NCBI GenBank assembly: GCA_002794735.1
Contig: NBAZ01000007.1
Coordinates: 124,001 to 188,000, forward strand
DNA: 64,000 nucleotides
Origin: Pyrrhoderma lamaoense
Lineage: Eukaryota; Basidiomycota; Agaricomycetes; Hymenochaetales; Hymenochaetaceae
Direction: 5' to 3'
The notes beneath the pieces are model-generated. The model was not told where the DNA came from and made no database searches. It was given only the letters and a program-made list of their open reading frames with translations. The translations under genes were made by a program, and so were the position numbers. This document shows, piece by piece, positions 22,356-34,751 of the stretch (positions are counted from its first letter, which is position 1; every line of letters begins with the position of its first letter).

Positions 22356-25300
22356 ATGGACCACCCACCCTCATCTCTTGACAGGGGCAGAAGAGGTCGG
22401 GGCAGTCCTGGCCCCCAGATTCTACAAGGTACATTTCCGCTTCTTGGCTCAGCCGTCGATGCTTCTTTGTTTATCAGTCCATCCTTTTAAGCCTACTCTC
22501 GTTTTCAGGCCACAGGAGAGGGTCTGACTTCTGACGCGGCTCTTAGCATCGACGGGCGTATCTCTATCTCTCTCGACATTCAGAGAGATCTACCAGATTT
22601 ACCAAGAGACTATGCAAAGGATGTGAATGAACCTGCTGTAGATTGTGAAAACTATCGTGATCCGCCTAAGATGAATATCCTCATCATGCTAGTAGGCTGT
22701 CGAGGTTCATCACCGTTCTTCTTTGCGTAAATTCCGATGCTTATCTACCCTTCCAGGCGACGTATATCCTCTTCTTGAACTGGGGAAAAGATTGAAAGTA
22801 GACGGTCATCGAGTACGAGTTGCCACTCATAGTAACTTCAGGGATTTGGTACTACAGAGCGACCTCGAGTTCTTTAACATCGGAGGGAACCCTAGAGAAC
22901 TCACAAGTTACATGCTAAAGAGTGAGATAACTCCCATAAAACCCAAGATGTAGCTAACCGTTTTTCACTGGAAGATCCGGGATTTGTACCTGGATTGGCC
23001 TCCTTAACGAGAGATAATATGCCTTTAAAACGAGCTCAGCTTAAGGAGGTATGAAAGCGTCTAGTATTCTTGGAGATAATCACGAATACCTACTTTATTC
23101 TCAGATACTCGAGGGTTGCTGGAAAGCTTGTTTTGAGGCTGATTCCATTTCGGGTCAACCTTTTGCTGCAGATGCGATAATATCAAATCCTTCTGCATTT
23201 GGTCACATACATTGTGCAGAGGCATTGGGAATACCACTCAATTTAACCTCAAGTTAGTGAACTACCCTAACTTCTGGCATACAATGTTGAATTCTCCTGT
23301 GTTTTTTATTTAGCCCTGCCTTGGTCTCCTACTACTGCATTCCCCCATCCACTTATCAATGTTAGATCATCTAATGCTAAACGTGGTCTCACTAACTACT
23401 TATCTTATACAATGACGGATCAAATGTCCTGGCTAGGGTGAATTGGTTTTATTTATCACCGCATCATTACATCAGAAATTAAATTTAGCACCGTAGACTT
23501 GGTGAGATAATTGACAAATTTCGTGAAAGAACTCTAGGCCTTTCTGGTTTATCTGTGATGGAAGGACCTGGTGTTGTCGACAAATTAAAGGTTCCTTGGA
23601 CATACTGTATTTCACCTTCACTTATACCCAAACCAGATGACTGGAAGAATACCATAGGTCAGACAACGCACTTAATTTGTAGATCTTTATTAATATACAA
23701 AGTTACTAGATGTTGTTGGCTTTTACTTTCCAAGTTCTCCAACCAAATACTCGCCCTCAAAGGACTTGAAGCCTTTATTTCGGCTGGTCCCGCACCGATA
23801 TTCATAGGGTGAGTCAGATTTAGAGATTTGATCCGTGATAGTCGAACTGACATCATCCAAACTTACAAGCTTTGGTCCTATCACAGTAGAGGATCCTCGG
23901 GGCCTTACATTACTTATCTTCAGGCTCTTTCCAAAACAGGTGTACGAGCCCTTGTGGCAACGAACTGGGGAGAACCTGTACCTGACAATGTATATATCAT
24001 CAAGGAGGATATACCTAATGAATGGCTCATTGATAATGCTTGTGCAGTTATACACCAAGGAGATGCTGATATCACAACTCTGAGTGCGAAACTGGGAAAG
24101 CCAACCGCCATCATTTCCTTCTTTGGAGAGCAACCATTTTGGGGTAAGACTTGGCTAAACTGTTGTGAGATAGTTGTTATGTCCTAAGTCGTCATTTTCT
24201 TCTTCTTAGGGAATGTGATATACAAATCAGGCTCTGGGCCCAAGCCTATCAGATTCGAGAAGCTTGATGCCCACAAACTCATTGACACAATCAACTTTCT
24301 CATATCTCCTTCGGCCCTCAGTGCAGCCTTAAAAATCAAACATCAAATGTCTGGCGAGGTCAGTATTGAAACATTTTACGCACTTTCTGAATAAAATTTA
24401 GTAACTATATCGCTGAAATAAACAGGACGGCGTCTCAAACGGTGTATCATCATTTTATAGGCATCTTCCTTGAAAAATATGAGGTTAGCATATCCAAAAT
24501 CTTCATATGAGTAATAATAATAACTTGATTGAAATTTCAGATGCGATCTCGATCCTTCCCGTTTAGCCGTTTGGTGGTCAACAGAACATGTATGTTCTTA
24601 TTATAGTGACTTACCGCATCGTATTATTGACTCGTTTCATGCCTTGGCAACTCAAACTAATAGTGCTTGAAGCTTAGCGCATTCGCTGCACAAACGCTTG
24701 CAGACGCGTTATGCATTGATATGAATAAACTGGATTTACACAGTGCGTTTCGACTATTGCTAATACAAATTCTCTTTATCTTATATACCTGTTTAGGGCC
24801 TATTGAATATGATCCATTCAAGAAATACCCGGATCCTGTGTCCGGGGGCACTCTGGCAGTATTTTGGGCTCTGCTGAACAATTATCCTAGCATCACCCAG
24901 ATATTCTCGTGAGTTTATGGCCTTATCAGATAAAGTACAATACTAATATGCATCTGTAAATCTGTAGTAAACCGGTTAAGAATATGATTAATTTGCCAGC
25001 GGCTATCCCGAAAGGTAATATCAATCATCTCATCAACGAATTAGTACCAATTACATCATTCTGCAGGTGTTATGGATATGATTGTCACTTTGAATGATGG
25101 TCTTCACAGGAATCCGAGATACTATGGATCTCAGTCGCCAGTTTCTGGTCAAGTTACTGGCCTAAGAAGTGGACTTCTATCAGGTGGTAGGGTGAGTACT
25201 ACACAATGATCTCCTACAACGAGACAGTTTGAATTACTAATAAGCATGACGTCCACAGAGTCTTTATGGGGGAACAGTCGGAGCGGCCACCAACTTATTT

Positions 25301-26092
25301 ACTCAGACGATTCAAGGCGCTAGGGAAGAGGTATTAACATCAAATTTTGCAGTCAATCTCGTAAGCTGACTACAAATAATTCAATAATACTTAATCAGGG
25401 AGTGAAAGGTATCATTAAGGGTACCGTAAAGGGCCGTAAGTCGTCCAAAAAGCTTTCACCTATCACGGTTTCTCAAGGATCTCATTTCATATTATAGTTG
25501 CGGGTATCGCCGTAAGACCACTTGGAGGTGCTTATGGTGCCATTTCCCACCCCATACGTGGCTTGGTACTATCTGCTTCTAAGCGCTTCTCAAAAACGTC
25601 TGTCAACTGGCAGTTACAACGAGCAACACGTATCAGTGAAGGATTTATGCAGGTTAAACTCTGCAAGGATCTTCCTGAAGGAGAGTTAGCACGCTTACGG
25701 ATACTAGATGCTTTCAAGATAGCAACGGAACCTGAGAACGAGAAGATGAGGAAAGGTAAAATTAGTAAATCAGCCAAAGATGCGCTTGATGAAACAGTCG
25801 AGCAAGAAGCTGCGACTATGGAACACGATTCGAATGGGCCGTCACCGCTTGTTGTCTCGACGGAAAAGAGAACCTCTGGTAAAGCTCCCCAGGGTTACCT
25901 AAATTCACCTTCTTCTGTGGTCTCATCAGATTGGACTTCTTCACCCGGGGCGTAAGCGCACCGTCCTACGAAGATTCGGATGATTTTGAACCTTCATCTT
26001 GCATCCATCCATACTACTTACCAGAAGATGAACCCCCTCCATCTTATTCAGAACCTGGACCCAGCTCCCGTCCTAAATCTTTGAAACGCTGA
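22356..26092 (+). CDS. Sterol 3-beta-glucosyltransferase (UGT80/Atg26 type), frame-broken and motif-degenerate copy
   Basis: The protein should transfer glucose from UDP-glucose to ergosterol-type sterols. The GT28 N-terminal block is clear: MNILIMLVGCRG joined to DVYPLLELGKRLKVDGHRVR. Then come YMLKN-PGFVPGLASL, ILEGCWKACFEAD, AEALGIPLNLT, LPWSPTTAFPHP, KVPWTYCISPSLIPKP, PAPIFIGFG and FFGEQPFWG. The C-terminal sterol-GT extension follows (DLDPSRLAVWW, RPIEYDPFKKYPDP), and the tail ends with a PPSY motif. PH and GRAM domains are absent. Frame is lost at about 23725-23770, at GGGG 23899-23902, near 24470 and at GGGG 25947-25950, each fixed by one extra base. Separately, the UDP-binding motif reads HQGDADIT where the family has HHGGAGTT, so activity is doubtful. 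Confidence 0.82.
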
Positions 26093-26228
26093 TGAACATT
26101 ACGCACGCACGCACGATTTGTACAATTACAGACTAATATACCATACCAATAAGGTACATGTACCTCGACTATTATTACTACACAACGAAAGCAATCACAG
26201 AAAAAAAAAACTAGTATTATCAAACCTA

Positions 26229-28391
26229 TCACAGTTCTGCATCTTCGACTGCTGAATCTGATCCATGAGTTTCGGTCTCAGGTTCGGGATCCAGGACGCT
26301 CTCAGTCTCAGTGTGGGCTACAACGCTAGCCCGACCTCTACCCCTACCTCTCCCCCTTGCTCTAGCCCTACCTCTTCCACGTCCTCGAGCCCGTGGAGTC
26401 GCAATTACGGTTTCCGTGACAGGTGTTTGTTCTGTAGATACTGGAGGGTGGTCAGCGTCCTCCATTGTTTCGTCCTCATCGGCTGTTCCGTCTGCATTGG
26501 GTGCGGTCGAAGTTGTTGTGAGCGTTTCTGCTACTACTGTACCCCTTCCCTTCCTCTACCCCTACCCCTAGCTCTCGATCCTCTCCCCGTGCTCGTCTTG
26601 TAGTCGTCGTTCCGCGCGCTCTTGTAGCAGTTGGCGGCTCATCAACGTCTGTGTCACTATGATCATAGTACTCGTTCACAGCTCTTGGTGGAGGCACACG
26701 GAATTCACCCGCAGCCACAGCTCCTCGGTCCTCAGCAGTTTCTTCGGCATTCCTCTCTTCTTCTGCTAACCAACCTGCTAAATTCGGAGGAATTTCTTGC
26801 ATCTGCACACTCGGCGCCCCTTGTAGATATTTCAATTTCTGACGAATAGACCTAGTGATTCTTTGAAGTGCTTCTGGAGTATTCATATTATCCTTCCCTG
26901 TGCTAAGTGCAGGGTGCAATGTATAATCCGGCGCGAACCATGCATCGTAAGCTGTTTGAGGAAGTTCGTTCGGCACCTGAGCACCTACAAGAACCGAAGT
27001 TTCATATGTCCAACAACGGCTAACATTATGAACAGTATAACCACCTCCGCCGACGACAAGCATAGGAACGTTAAAACGCCTCACGAAGTCTACACATGAT
27101 CCATGTGCGGCGATAGATAGATTGAATGCACCCAGACGATCACAACTAAGTGAGTCAGCACCACACTGTAAGACAATAGCCGATGGCCGGAACGCGGTCA
27201 CCGTGTCACCGATGACGGTCTTAAACACAGAAACGTAAGAGTCATCATCGATTCCATCTAATAACGGAACATTTAGAGCAAAGTGTTTTCCTAGTCCACC
27301 GCCGTTATCGTCTAATTTTCCTGTTCCGGGAAAGAACTTATCGACATATTTATGGAACGAAACGGTCATTACTCTATTGGAATTCCAAAACGCTTGTTCG
27401 ACTCCGTCTCCGTGGTGAATGTCAATATCAATATATAAAACTCTTGGATAAAACCTTGAAATTAGAGGTTATATCGTGGTTAATAAATCTATAAGTGCGA
27501 CGTGTAGAGATCTGAAGAGTTTCATACCTTAGCAACTCTAAAATAGCAAGAACAATATCATTAATGTAACAGAATCCACTTGCTTCACCACGTTTTGCAT
27601 GATGTAGACCACCCGACCAATTTATAGCAATATCGGTAGTACCTGCACAAAGTTTCCGAGCACCAGCTAAAGAAGCGCCAGCATACATCTTGGTGAAATC
27701 ATACATATCCGCAAAAATAGGGCAATCATCCATGCAATTGAAAGTTTCTATCAAGTGTTGTAGCTGATTTTGGTTCCCAGGAGAAACTCTATAAATAATC
27801 AAGTTTTATTTTCCATGTGAAAAAAGTGTTGGACTGCAGAATAACTTATTTCTTAGTTACCTGGAAAGGAAGTCTATGTAATCTTCATCATGATATTGTA
27901 AGAGTTCTTCTCGAGTTGCTGGAGTTGGATTGTAAAAATTATGAATTTGTTTGTCCAAGCCGTATCCAATGACAAGGGCATTTGTCAGAGTTAATCGGTG
28001 TGGTTTCATAGGATGGCCGTCCTATTATTTATGTTACCATAAATTGATGATTGACGTAAACCCCAAAGAATATAGCAAGGACCAGCAAGAACATCGTGAG
28101 TAAAACTCTAAATAATACAGAACAGTTTAAGCCAGGATTTAGGAAGATACATACTCCATAATGATGCTCTCCGACACTTTTCGGAAAGTAATATGACACT
28201 ATAGGACGAGAGTGGGGCTAAAATATTAGAATCAATATGCTTGAAGTATACCCTAAATTTGAATCTAGGACAAGACAGTAAGAAGTCCATCGTACATTTA
28301 TTCTTTCGGTGATAGGATGGGCATAAGGCACCCCATTTCTATCTTCAAAGTGTTTTGAATCCGAAAAAGTATGAAGTAGAGAACGAGCCAT
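26229..28391 (-). CDS. HOS2: Class I histone deacetylase, HOS2/HDAC3 type, with RG-rich tail
   Basis: This Zn-dependent deacetylase is expected in a Set3-like corepressor complex. The N-terminus [17 protein letters not shown] leads to [15 protein letters not shown] and [15 protein letters not shown]. Catalytic blocks are intact: [51 protein letters not shown] (allowing for exon joins) and [33 protein letters not shown] and GIDDDSY favour HOS2/HDAC3 over RPD3. After the core an acidic, then Arg/Gly-rich tail extends ([16 protein letters not shown]) and ends EDAEL. The tail needs one extra base at a C4 in 26559-26568 and one at C4 26542-26545 (plus strand). Without them translation stops at 26476. 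Start at the ATG at 28391. Confidence 0.9.
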
Positions 28392-28901
28392 AGCCGGAAT
28401 ATCCTTCTTCTATATCAGGCCTAGATCACAGAACTTTGAGTCGAGCCAGAGAATAATGAATTATGCGGTTTATTTGATAAGTATTTTTCCTTGAATCAAG
28501 GACTGAACAGAGTCTTGATTATATAGACAGAGAGAAAGTTGCGTTGGGTCACTATAAGTAAACACGGAGGATTATTATAAGCCAGGAAAAAATAACAATA
28601 GCTTCCCCAGATGGCGGTTTATTTCTAGTTCCATTGCTTGCAGAAGCAGAAGGAATCCTAAAGAGGAAGCTTACGCAAGACAAGATCGCGTGACAAAAAG
28701 AAAGGTGTTTCGTTTCTATTACAGATATCTAGCATTAATACTATTACATTGTTTGTCCCATGACTACACTACTTGCACTATTGATCATGCATAGAAGAAT
28801 TGATATACTCTAGTCAATCTAAACTAAAAGCCTAGAAGTAAAGATGAAATCTTGTACAATCCGACCCTTTATTATTACTACAATCCTACAACTAAATCAC
28901 A
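28392..28901. other. Intergenic, no gene seen
   Basis: This contains the HOS2 promoter side and the 3' flank of the PRPP synthetase gene. It is AT-rich with only short open frames. Confidence 0.45.
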
Positions 28902-30105
28902 CTAATATGCGCCATAACCGCCAGCCCAGTCCCCGAATAATAATGAGATGCTTTCACCATTGTGAGTTCTACGAATACTTTCGGCGATGGTTGGGGTGAT
29001 ATCAATTACGAGAAGTTTTGACAAGTTATCACAACGATTGCTTTGTGGAATGGTATTCGTCACAACAAGCGCTTCAATTGGGAGGGCCTCAAGCAATGCG
29101 AAATTCATCTCTGACAGGAGTCCATGAGATACAAGGCAGTAAATGGATTTTGCTCCTCCGTCTTTTAAGGCTTTTGCAGCTAGAGCAAGTGTCTTCCCTG
29201 TGTCAATCATGTCGTCGACGAGGATAGCAACCTAGATAAATATAAGCCTTCCAATGTAGCAAAGAGTCAAAATTGAATGTACCTTGTCTCTGACGTCCCC
29301 AACCAGAATATGCATCCTTTCCGGGGCGATGTCGGACTTGCCTTGTCTGTGGATCAGGGCAAATTCAATACCTAGCTTATCTGCGATAGCAGTGGCCCTG
29401 GAGTAAGATAAGCGAATATACAAAGACCGGATACAAGTATTACAACTTACCTCTTTGCCCCACCAGCATCTGGACTCACGACAATACCATCTTTCCAGCC
29501 TTCAATCTGCTGCTTAATGTATCCAATCATCAACGGTTCTGAATACAAGTTATCACAAGGAATGTCGAAAAAGCCCTGTATTTGGCTTGCATGTAGATCC
29601 ATAGTGATAACGTGATCACAGCCCGCGACTACGAGCATATTTGCTACGAGCTTTGCAGTGATGGGGCTCGCGACTTGTCCTTCTTGTCCACTCGAGCGTA
29701 AGGGAAACAAGGGATAACTGCTGTGATGCGCCTAGCAGAAGCAGTCTTGCAAGCGAGACAAGAATAAGAAGTTCCATGAGGTTGTCATTCACATCTCCAC
29801 AACCGCTTTGGATGATGAAAACGTCTTCTTCACGAACGGACTCGCCGATCTTAACGCTGGTCTCGCCATTTGAGAACTTTTTGACAACACAGGGTGTAAG
29901 TTGTATATTGAGTCTAATAGGAGGGATACACTGTTAAATGTCTGATTGAGACAAACTGATGGATCTAAAGCTCGCTCACCGCTCAGCCACAGACTGGGCG
30001 AGCTCAGGGTGACTGTTCCCTGCATATAGTCTTTAACAATGTCTTTATCATTGTGAATTTTATAAACATACCAGTGAGGAGTTTGATTGAGTTTCCACGA
30101 AGCAT
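28902..30105 (-). CDS. PRS: Ribose-phosphate pyrophosphokinase (PRPP synthetase)
   Basis: This enzyme makes PRPP from ribose 5-phosphate and ATP for purine, pyrimidine, His and Trp synthesis. Start at the ATG at 30105 ([12 protein letters not shown]), then [33 protein letters not shown] and [17 protein letters not shown]. Further blocks are [41 protein letters not shown], the PRPP loop [12 protein letters not shown], and a C-terminus ending DWAGGYGAY. All family blocks are present. The frame breaks twice: near 29754-29757 (between LILVS and CKTASARR) and at GGGG 29663-29666 (between KSRAP and ITAKLV). Each break is repaired by a single base. Such breaks in an essential enzyme argue for sequence error, although fungi carry several PRS paralogues. 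Which paralogue this is cannot be told. Confidence 0.9.
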
Positions 30106-30647
30106 AAGTGCCTGCTAGTCGAGAAAAATCGACTGCTGCTGGCGAGACAGGATAAGAAAAAGGAAAATTAAGGAGAGGGGTGGACGGTTGAAAGATGATG
30201 TCGGGTGCGAGAGCCCAGGATGTTTACTTAAAAAAATTAAGATGCTTTAATAAGTACCTGGATTCTCACGGCTATAAAACGATAATATTAATGAAGTTGT
30301 TGTTCAACCAATCTCCCTCTTTGCTTTATCATCTCAACAATTCAACCGACGACTGGATCGATTTGGCCAAGAAGTACGCAAGTACTCCAATTTTCCACGA
30401 GAAGTCTGAGGGCGGGATTCAACACGCTCTCGTCTTCTTTTCGTGTGAACGTAGCTGTGTTATCCGTAGTCTACTTTGCTACCACCAGTAGTCTTGTTAT
30501 GACCACAGATTCTCATGTGGTCCTTAAAACTCAATGTAAACAAGCTTTTACGATGACCTAACAATTAGACCCAGAATTGTCATATAGCATATAAAAAAGC
30601 CATTTACCCAGCTGCAATAAAGATCAAACCCTCTCAGATTCCAAACT
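30106..30647. other. Divergent intergenic region, PRS / DUF6593 gene
   Basis: These 542 nt separate two divergent starts. A 98-codon plus-strand frame (30195-30491) lacks any family signature and ends without continuing exons, so I do not call it. No repeats are noticed. Confidence 0.4.
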
Positions 30648-31405
30648 ATGCCGCCCCATACAACCCAACCACAACGCCTAAATCTCACAACAACAAGTCT
30701 ACAAAATGTCATCATCTCAAATGCGACAGACGTAATTTACTATGAAGTTGTTACTCCCAAATGGGAACCAACAGTGACTCGCGTAAGTAAGATGGACCCG
30801 AAGACCCAGGAGCTTGAGATTGTCGCCGAGATGCAAAACACCGTTTCTGAAAAAGCAACGAAGAAGGTTGCTGGCCCTGCAACTGTAAGGCTAAGGGTCA
30901 ACAATTCAGACCTACAGGAGAATTCTGGACTAAAGACGGAGTTGCCGGAACGTGAGTTCTAAGCATATGTTTTTCTCTCGTTTTACCCCACCTCCACTCG
31001 GATCACGGATCTTGAAAATGTATGCAGGGATGGTCGGAACGCCCGTTTCAGAGGGAAAGATGGTAAATATTACCAATGGAGAGAACGCAAGAGGAAACTT
31101 GAAGTAAATGCCGTTTTCACTCTTTCATTCAGAATCCCACCTTACATTGTTATTCTAGTTAATTCGAACTGATGACCCAGATTCCAAACCCGTTGCCGTA
31201 TATCACAGACAACGGCGCTATATTCCTGTTCTACCTATGACACGCCAGCCCTATCTTGTGGTGCAACCGACAGTGATGGAGACACTGGACTCTCTTATAG
31301 GTATACCATCACGTCATGTATATCGAGTTATAATCAACTCTGACTTATGCGGAGTTAGTGTCCTTCTTACTGATGGAGCAGAAGAGGAGATCTAAATCTG
31401 CTTGA
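30648..31405 (+). CDS. DUF6593-like (tubby-like beta-barrel) basidiomycete protein
   Basis: Exon 1 starts MPPHTTQPQRLNLTTTSLQN, then YYEVVTPKWEPTVTRV. After an intron whose best acceptor is near 31048 comes KDGKYYQWRERKRKLE, then LIRTDDPDSKPVAVYHRQ. The last exon, taken with the TTAG acceptor at about 31359, gives VSFLLMEQKRRSKSA. The layout (a YYxV strand early, a GKxYxW strand in the middle, Val-Ala-x-Tyr and a terminal Leu-Asp...Val-x-Phe...Glu strand) matches the DUF6593 proteins that are abundant in Agaricomycetes. They are thought to adopt a tubby-like fold and their function is unknown. No signal peptide or membrane helix is present. Confidence 0.68.
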
Positions 31406-31760
31406 GTTTGTATTTCTGCTCATTTTCCCCTGTATAATATACCTCTCGAATGCCTCTACTTTACGTTCTTTACTGTAAACACTCGGACACATTTCATACC
31501 AGTATATGACCTGTGTTCCTTATTTAGTGGAGTTAGGCAGTGTTTAATCGAATCTAATTATGATGTCAGATACTACATGCAATTGAATCGATATCATATG
31601 AGGCTGATGAGAATAAGTACATGTAGAAAGCGTATGTTAGAGATAATAGTACTAATTACGTAAATAAATTGATGCTCTAAGTTTCACTGAAAGAAGGGAA
31701 TCACATTGATTCTGTGAAGTAGGTCAATTTCTATGTGTCTGTTTACGCCAAGAATAGTTT
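31406..31760. other. Convergent intergenic region
   Basis: This lies between the DUF6593-like gene and the 3' end of SUV3. AT-rich; nothing recognisable. Confidence 0.5.
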
Positions 31761-34256
31761 TCATGGGCTTCTTCGTCCTTTTCTCCAACTTCCGGTCTCT
31801 CGTGTAGATCTTTCTCTTTCTTTACTCTTATAATCAGTGGCGACAATCCATTTCCTGCTAGAGCCGGATTGGTTTCTAGATCTTATCTTCTGTAAACACC
31901 ATGTAATAGAGATTTCGCATTCTCTCTTAACCGCTGAAGCCTTTGAATGTTCTGGGAATGCGACCGGAAGGCGCATGCTTAGCCACATATACACGATGGC
32001 CACCCGATATAAACTTTCAAGTTTTCGGAGAACTACGCCCAGTCCCGAATATGCAGCATCCTTTTCAGAAGATTTAGTTTTGGTCGCTGTAGTATCTATG
32101 GCTGTAGCTTCCTCATTATTTCCTATGTCTGTTTCCAAAAGCTCCTTTTCTTCTTCCCTCCGCAGCTTTTGAACATCTTCAAGGGCCTCAACGAAGCCTA
32201 GTCCACGAAGTGATCCCTCCATAGGTACGAATGCTTTGTTCTTATAGGTCTCTAACATAGACTTTCCAGCCTGTACCATCTCTGGCTCACGCCAAGACAA
32301 TGGAGCCATTAACAAGATCATTCGTTCTTCCAGTGTGAGGTCCGCGCAAGTAGCATCAATCAATTCAGTGATTTGCTTGTTCTTCTCACGTCCAGTCATG
32401 GCCAGATAGGGGGGTAATAAGGCGACATTATACTGCACATCATTCACAGCACTAAGAGTTCGGGGATAAATGAGTTGTTCAAGTTCATGTCTATGGATTG
32501 ATAGGTGAGGAAACGTTGCGCGCTCGATATCCGGAGGGAAAGTTCCTGTAACGGCCTTTTCGACAACATGGAAGTCTTCATCATTGAGTGTTGTTACAAG
32601 CCCAACTGTATCTTCCGAATGCAAGCCGAAGCGACCTGCTCGTCCAGCAATCTGTTTGAGTTGTGAAGCAGAAAGCACCTCTTCTTCTGTACCATTGAAT
32701 TTCTTTGAAGTTTCAAAAACAATTCGTTTGATTTTTCTGTGTTTTGATGAGAGAGGTAGAATATACAGAACTGAAGTAACTTACAGATTAAGTCCCATCC
32801 CAATTGCATCACTTCCTACCAGCACATCATAACCAGAATCAGGATCATTGAAAAGAGCTGCTTGTTCAGCACGAACTTCCGGAGGTAAGCGTCCATATAT
32901 GATAGCACACCGCATACCTGTTTCACGTTCAATCATACGCTTTAGAGCAAAGAGCCGTTCTCTTGAGAAAGCTACGACACAATCGCCTTTCTTGATAGCC
33001 TTCAGATCACCATTAAGGGATTCGTCCGCCATCTTAAGAGGAGTCAACCGTTCATAACGATTAATGACTATTTCGTCCCCGTGTCCTGTAACATTTGCTG
33101 GACAAGAGGCAAAGCCCGTTCCTCACCACAAAGATGGAGTTCTGTTGCGTTTAAGCCTAGAACGGCACTGGTCCATGCTCCCCCACGCTCTGTATCAGAA
33201 AGCATTTGAATTTCGTCTATGACTGCAACATCGTAACGGTTATTTGCAGTGATCATCTCGATAGTACAACTAGTAAGCCCGCGAGATCTGACATTATACG
33301 CCTCTCTTCCCCGTAACGAGATTACATGCCCGCTTGAACGTCTCAGGATCCGCGTTCTTATCGGCTCCTCGAGGAATGATTTCACCATTATTGAGACGAG
33401 TATATATTTCATGAGCAAGAAGTCGCAACGGAGAGGCGTAGACACCATTTCGTGCTGAAGCCAGCGCGCAGAGTGCGTTGTGCGTTTTCCCGCTGTTTGT
33501 TGGACCTATGTGCATTATCACCTTGCGTCGATTTTGTCGAGCCCGAGGGAACCATAGTGAAGGATGTCGGTAGTCAGTGGCTTTTCGGACTGCCTCTAGT
33601 GTCTTGATTATGTTCGTGTCAATGTCCTCAGAAGATTCGAGAGCCCAGGCCATGAACCGACAAGTAAAAAGTCTATCAGAGGCTGAGGCAGCGTCTTCCC
33701 TGAAGTCCTCAGCAGCTTTGTCTATTTGCCACCTTTCGTCCTCTGACGGAGGGAACCAACCCCCAACTTGATTGGGAGTTTGTGAGAGGAAAGTTTTCAG
33801 AAGGTGTTTCGCATCTCGCGATGGGATCCCCATTGATTGTAATCGGTCCAAGACTGATCCGGACTGTGACCAACGAGCCAGGTCATCAAGTAAAAAGGCA
33901 CGTATGTATTCTGGCGTCCAGTTTTTGTAGCTTGTTCCAGTGCGTTGAGAAGCTGTTTTCTGAGGGAGGCGTCTGAACGGAGGATTTCCGTTGTATGAGC
34001 TTTCGATGCCATAAGAACGGTACTTATGATTGCGCGGAGGTCTATCTGAGTATCCTAAGTCAGAGCTATGTTTCAATGATTTACTTCGACTATCCCATTC
34101 ATGCTGTCTTGCAGATTTAGATTTTGGATAGTTTCTGAGGTCGACAGGAGTTGAATGAAAATCTCTATGGGCTAAGACAGCCGTTATACCAGACGTCGAT
34201 TTTGGAAGAGTACAGCGGCAGTAAGAACAACAGAAAGATGAAGTTCTACTTAACAT
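31761..34256 (-). CDS. SUV3: Mitochondrial ATP-dependent RNA helicase SUV3
   Basis: This is the DExH/D helicase of the mitochondrial degradosome, partner of an RNase II-type exonuclease. The ATG at 34256 gives a basic, Ser/Cys-rich presequence ([15 protein letters not shown]). Helicase motifs appear in order: [14 protein letters not shown], Ia [26 protein letters not shown] (DEIQ), then [11 protein letters not shown]. Next come [46 protein letters not shown] and motif [12 protein letters not shown]. The Suv3 C-terminal domain follows ([19 protein letters not shown]). Frame is lost at CCCC 33309-33312 and at about 33283-33290 (around VTGEERR...LTSCTIEM), and again at CCCC 33077-33080 (QDTG to [11 protein letters not shown]). 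One additional base repairs each. Confidence 0.92.
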
Positions 34257-34365
34257 AGAGGATGGAGGACAGGAGGGTCTTAAATTGTGATCGTGTCCCG
34301 TGTTATAAAAATATAGTCTTCTGGCGATCTTCGGCGGCGTCCCTTTTTTACTTCCTGCGACCATC
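34257..34365. promoter_or_regulatory. Compact bidirectional promoter, SUV3 / RSM27
   Basis: Only 109 nt separate the ATGs of two divergent genes whose products both act in mitochondria. The stretch contains GTTATAAAAATATAG at about 34302-34316, a possible TATA-like element. There is no room for separate promoters. Confidence 0.6.
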
Positions 34366-34751
34366 ATGGCCGAAGTCGCACCAGCCGTTCTCAAGTCATT
34401 AAACCGCCTACGATGCTCTATTTTTCAGACCACATTTAATCCCACATCGAGACGTAATGGTACTAAATATCTTAATGCTCGACTTCGGGGTCCGTCATGG
34501 TCGAATATTACCCAGAACGGGACGAAATGTCAATTTCAAAACTCAACAAGATGTACCCTGGTTGGAACCTCGTAGACATTCACGAGGTCCGAAGGAATAT
34601 TTCTGTACAGGAGCACAAAGACAGAGGGAAGGGCGCACCGAAAAAGGCGAAGACAAAAGGTATGTTCATCATCACACTCGTATTAAATATAAGTACTAAT
34701 TGTTATTGACTTTCTTCAGCCGACTCTCGTCGTACCCAGAAAAGGCGATAA
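34366..34751 (+). CDS. RSM27: Mitochondrial ribosomal small-subunit protein mS33
   Basis: This is a component of the mitoribosomal small subunit head. The N-terminal half reads [20 protein letters not shown], then [20 protein letters not shown], the family's most conserved block. It should continue LRG...[34 protein letters not shown] and a Lys-rich end. The second half lies one frame away: a single extra base near GGGG 34487-34490 joins them. A short intron after AKTK leads to a ten-residue last exon ending RTQKRR. Length about 110 residues fits the family. Read literally, the first frame would terminate soon after YLNARLRG with no mS33 C-terminus. Confidence 0.82.

Noticed and set aside
23555..25960. 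Sterol glucosyltransferase called simply a pseudogene because of four frame breaks
   Set aside because: Equivalent one-base breaks occur in essential genes across the window, so the breaks alone are better explained by base-calling. Only the motif substitutions speak for loss of function.
30195..30491. 98-codon plus-strand open frame upstream of the DUF6593-like gene
   Set aside because: No recognisable motif, no splice continuation, and it lies in the shared divergent promoter region.
29663..33312. Programmed ribosomal frameshifting in PRS and SUV3
   Set aside because: No slippery heptamer with downstream structure is apparent, the same signature appears in unrelated genes, and the missing base always lies in or near a homopolymer.
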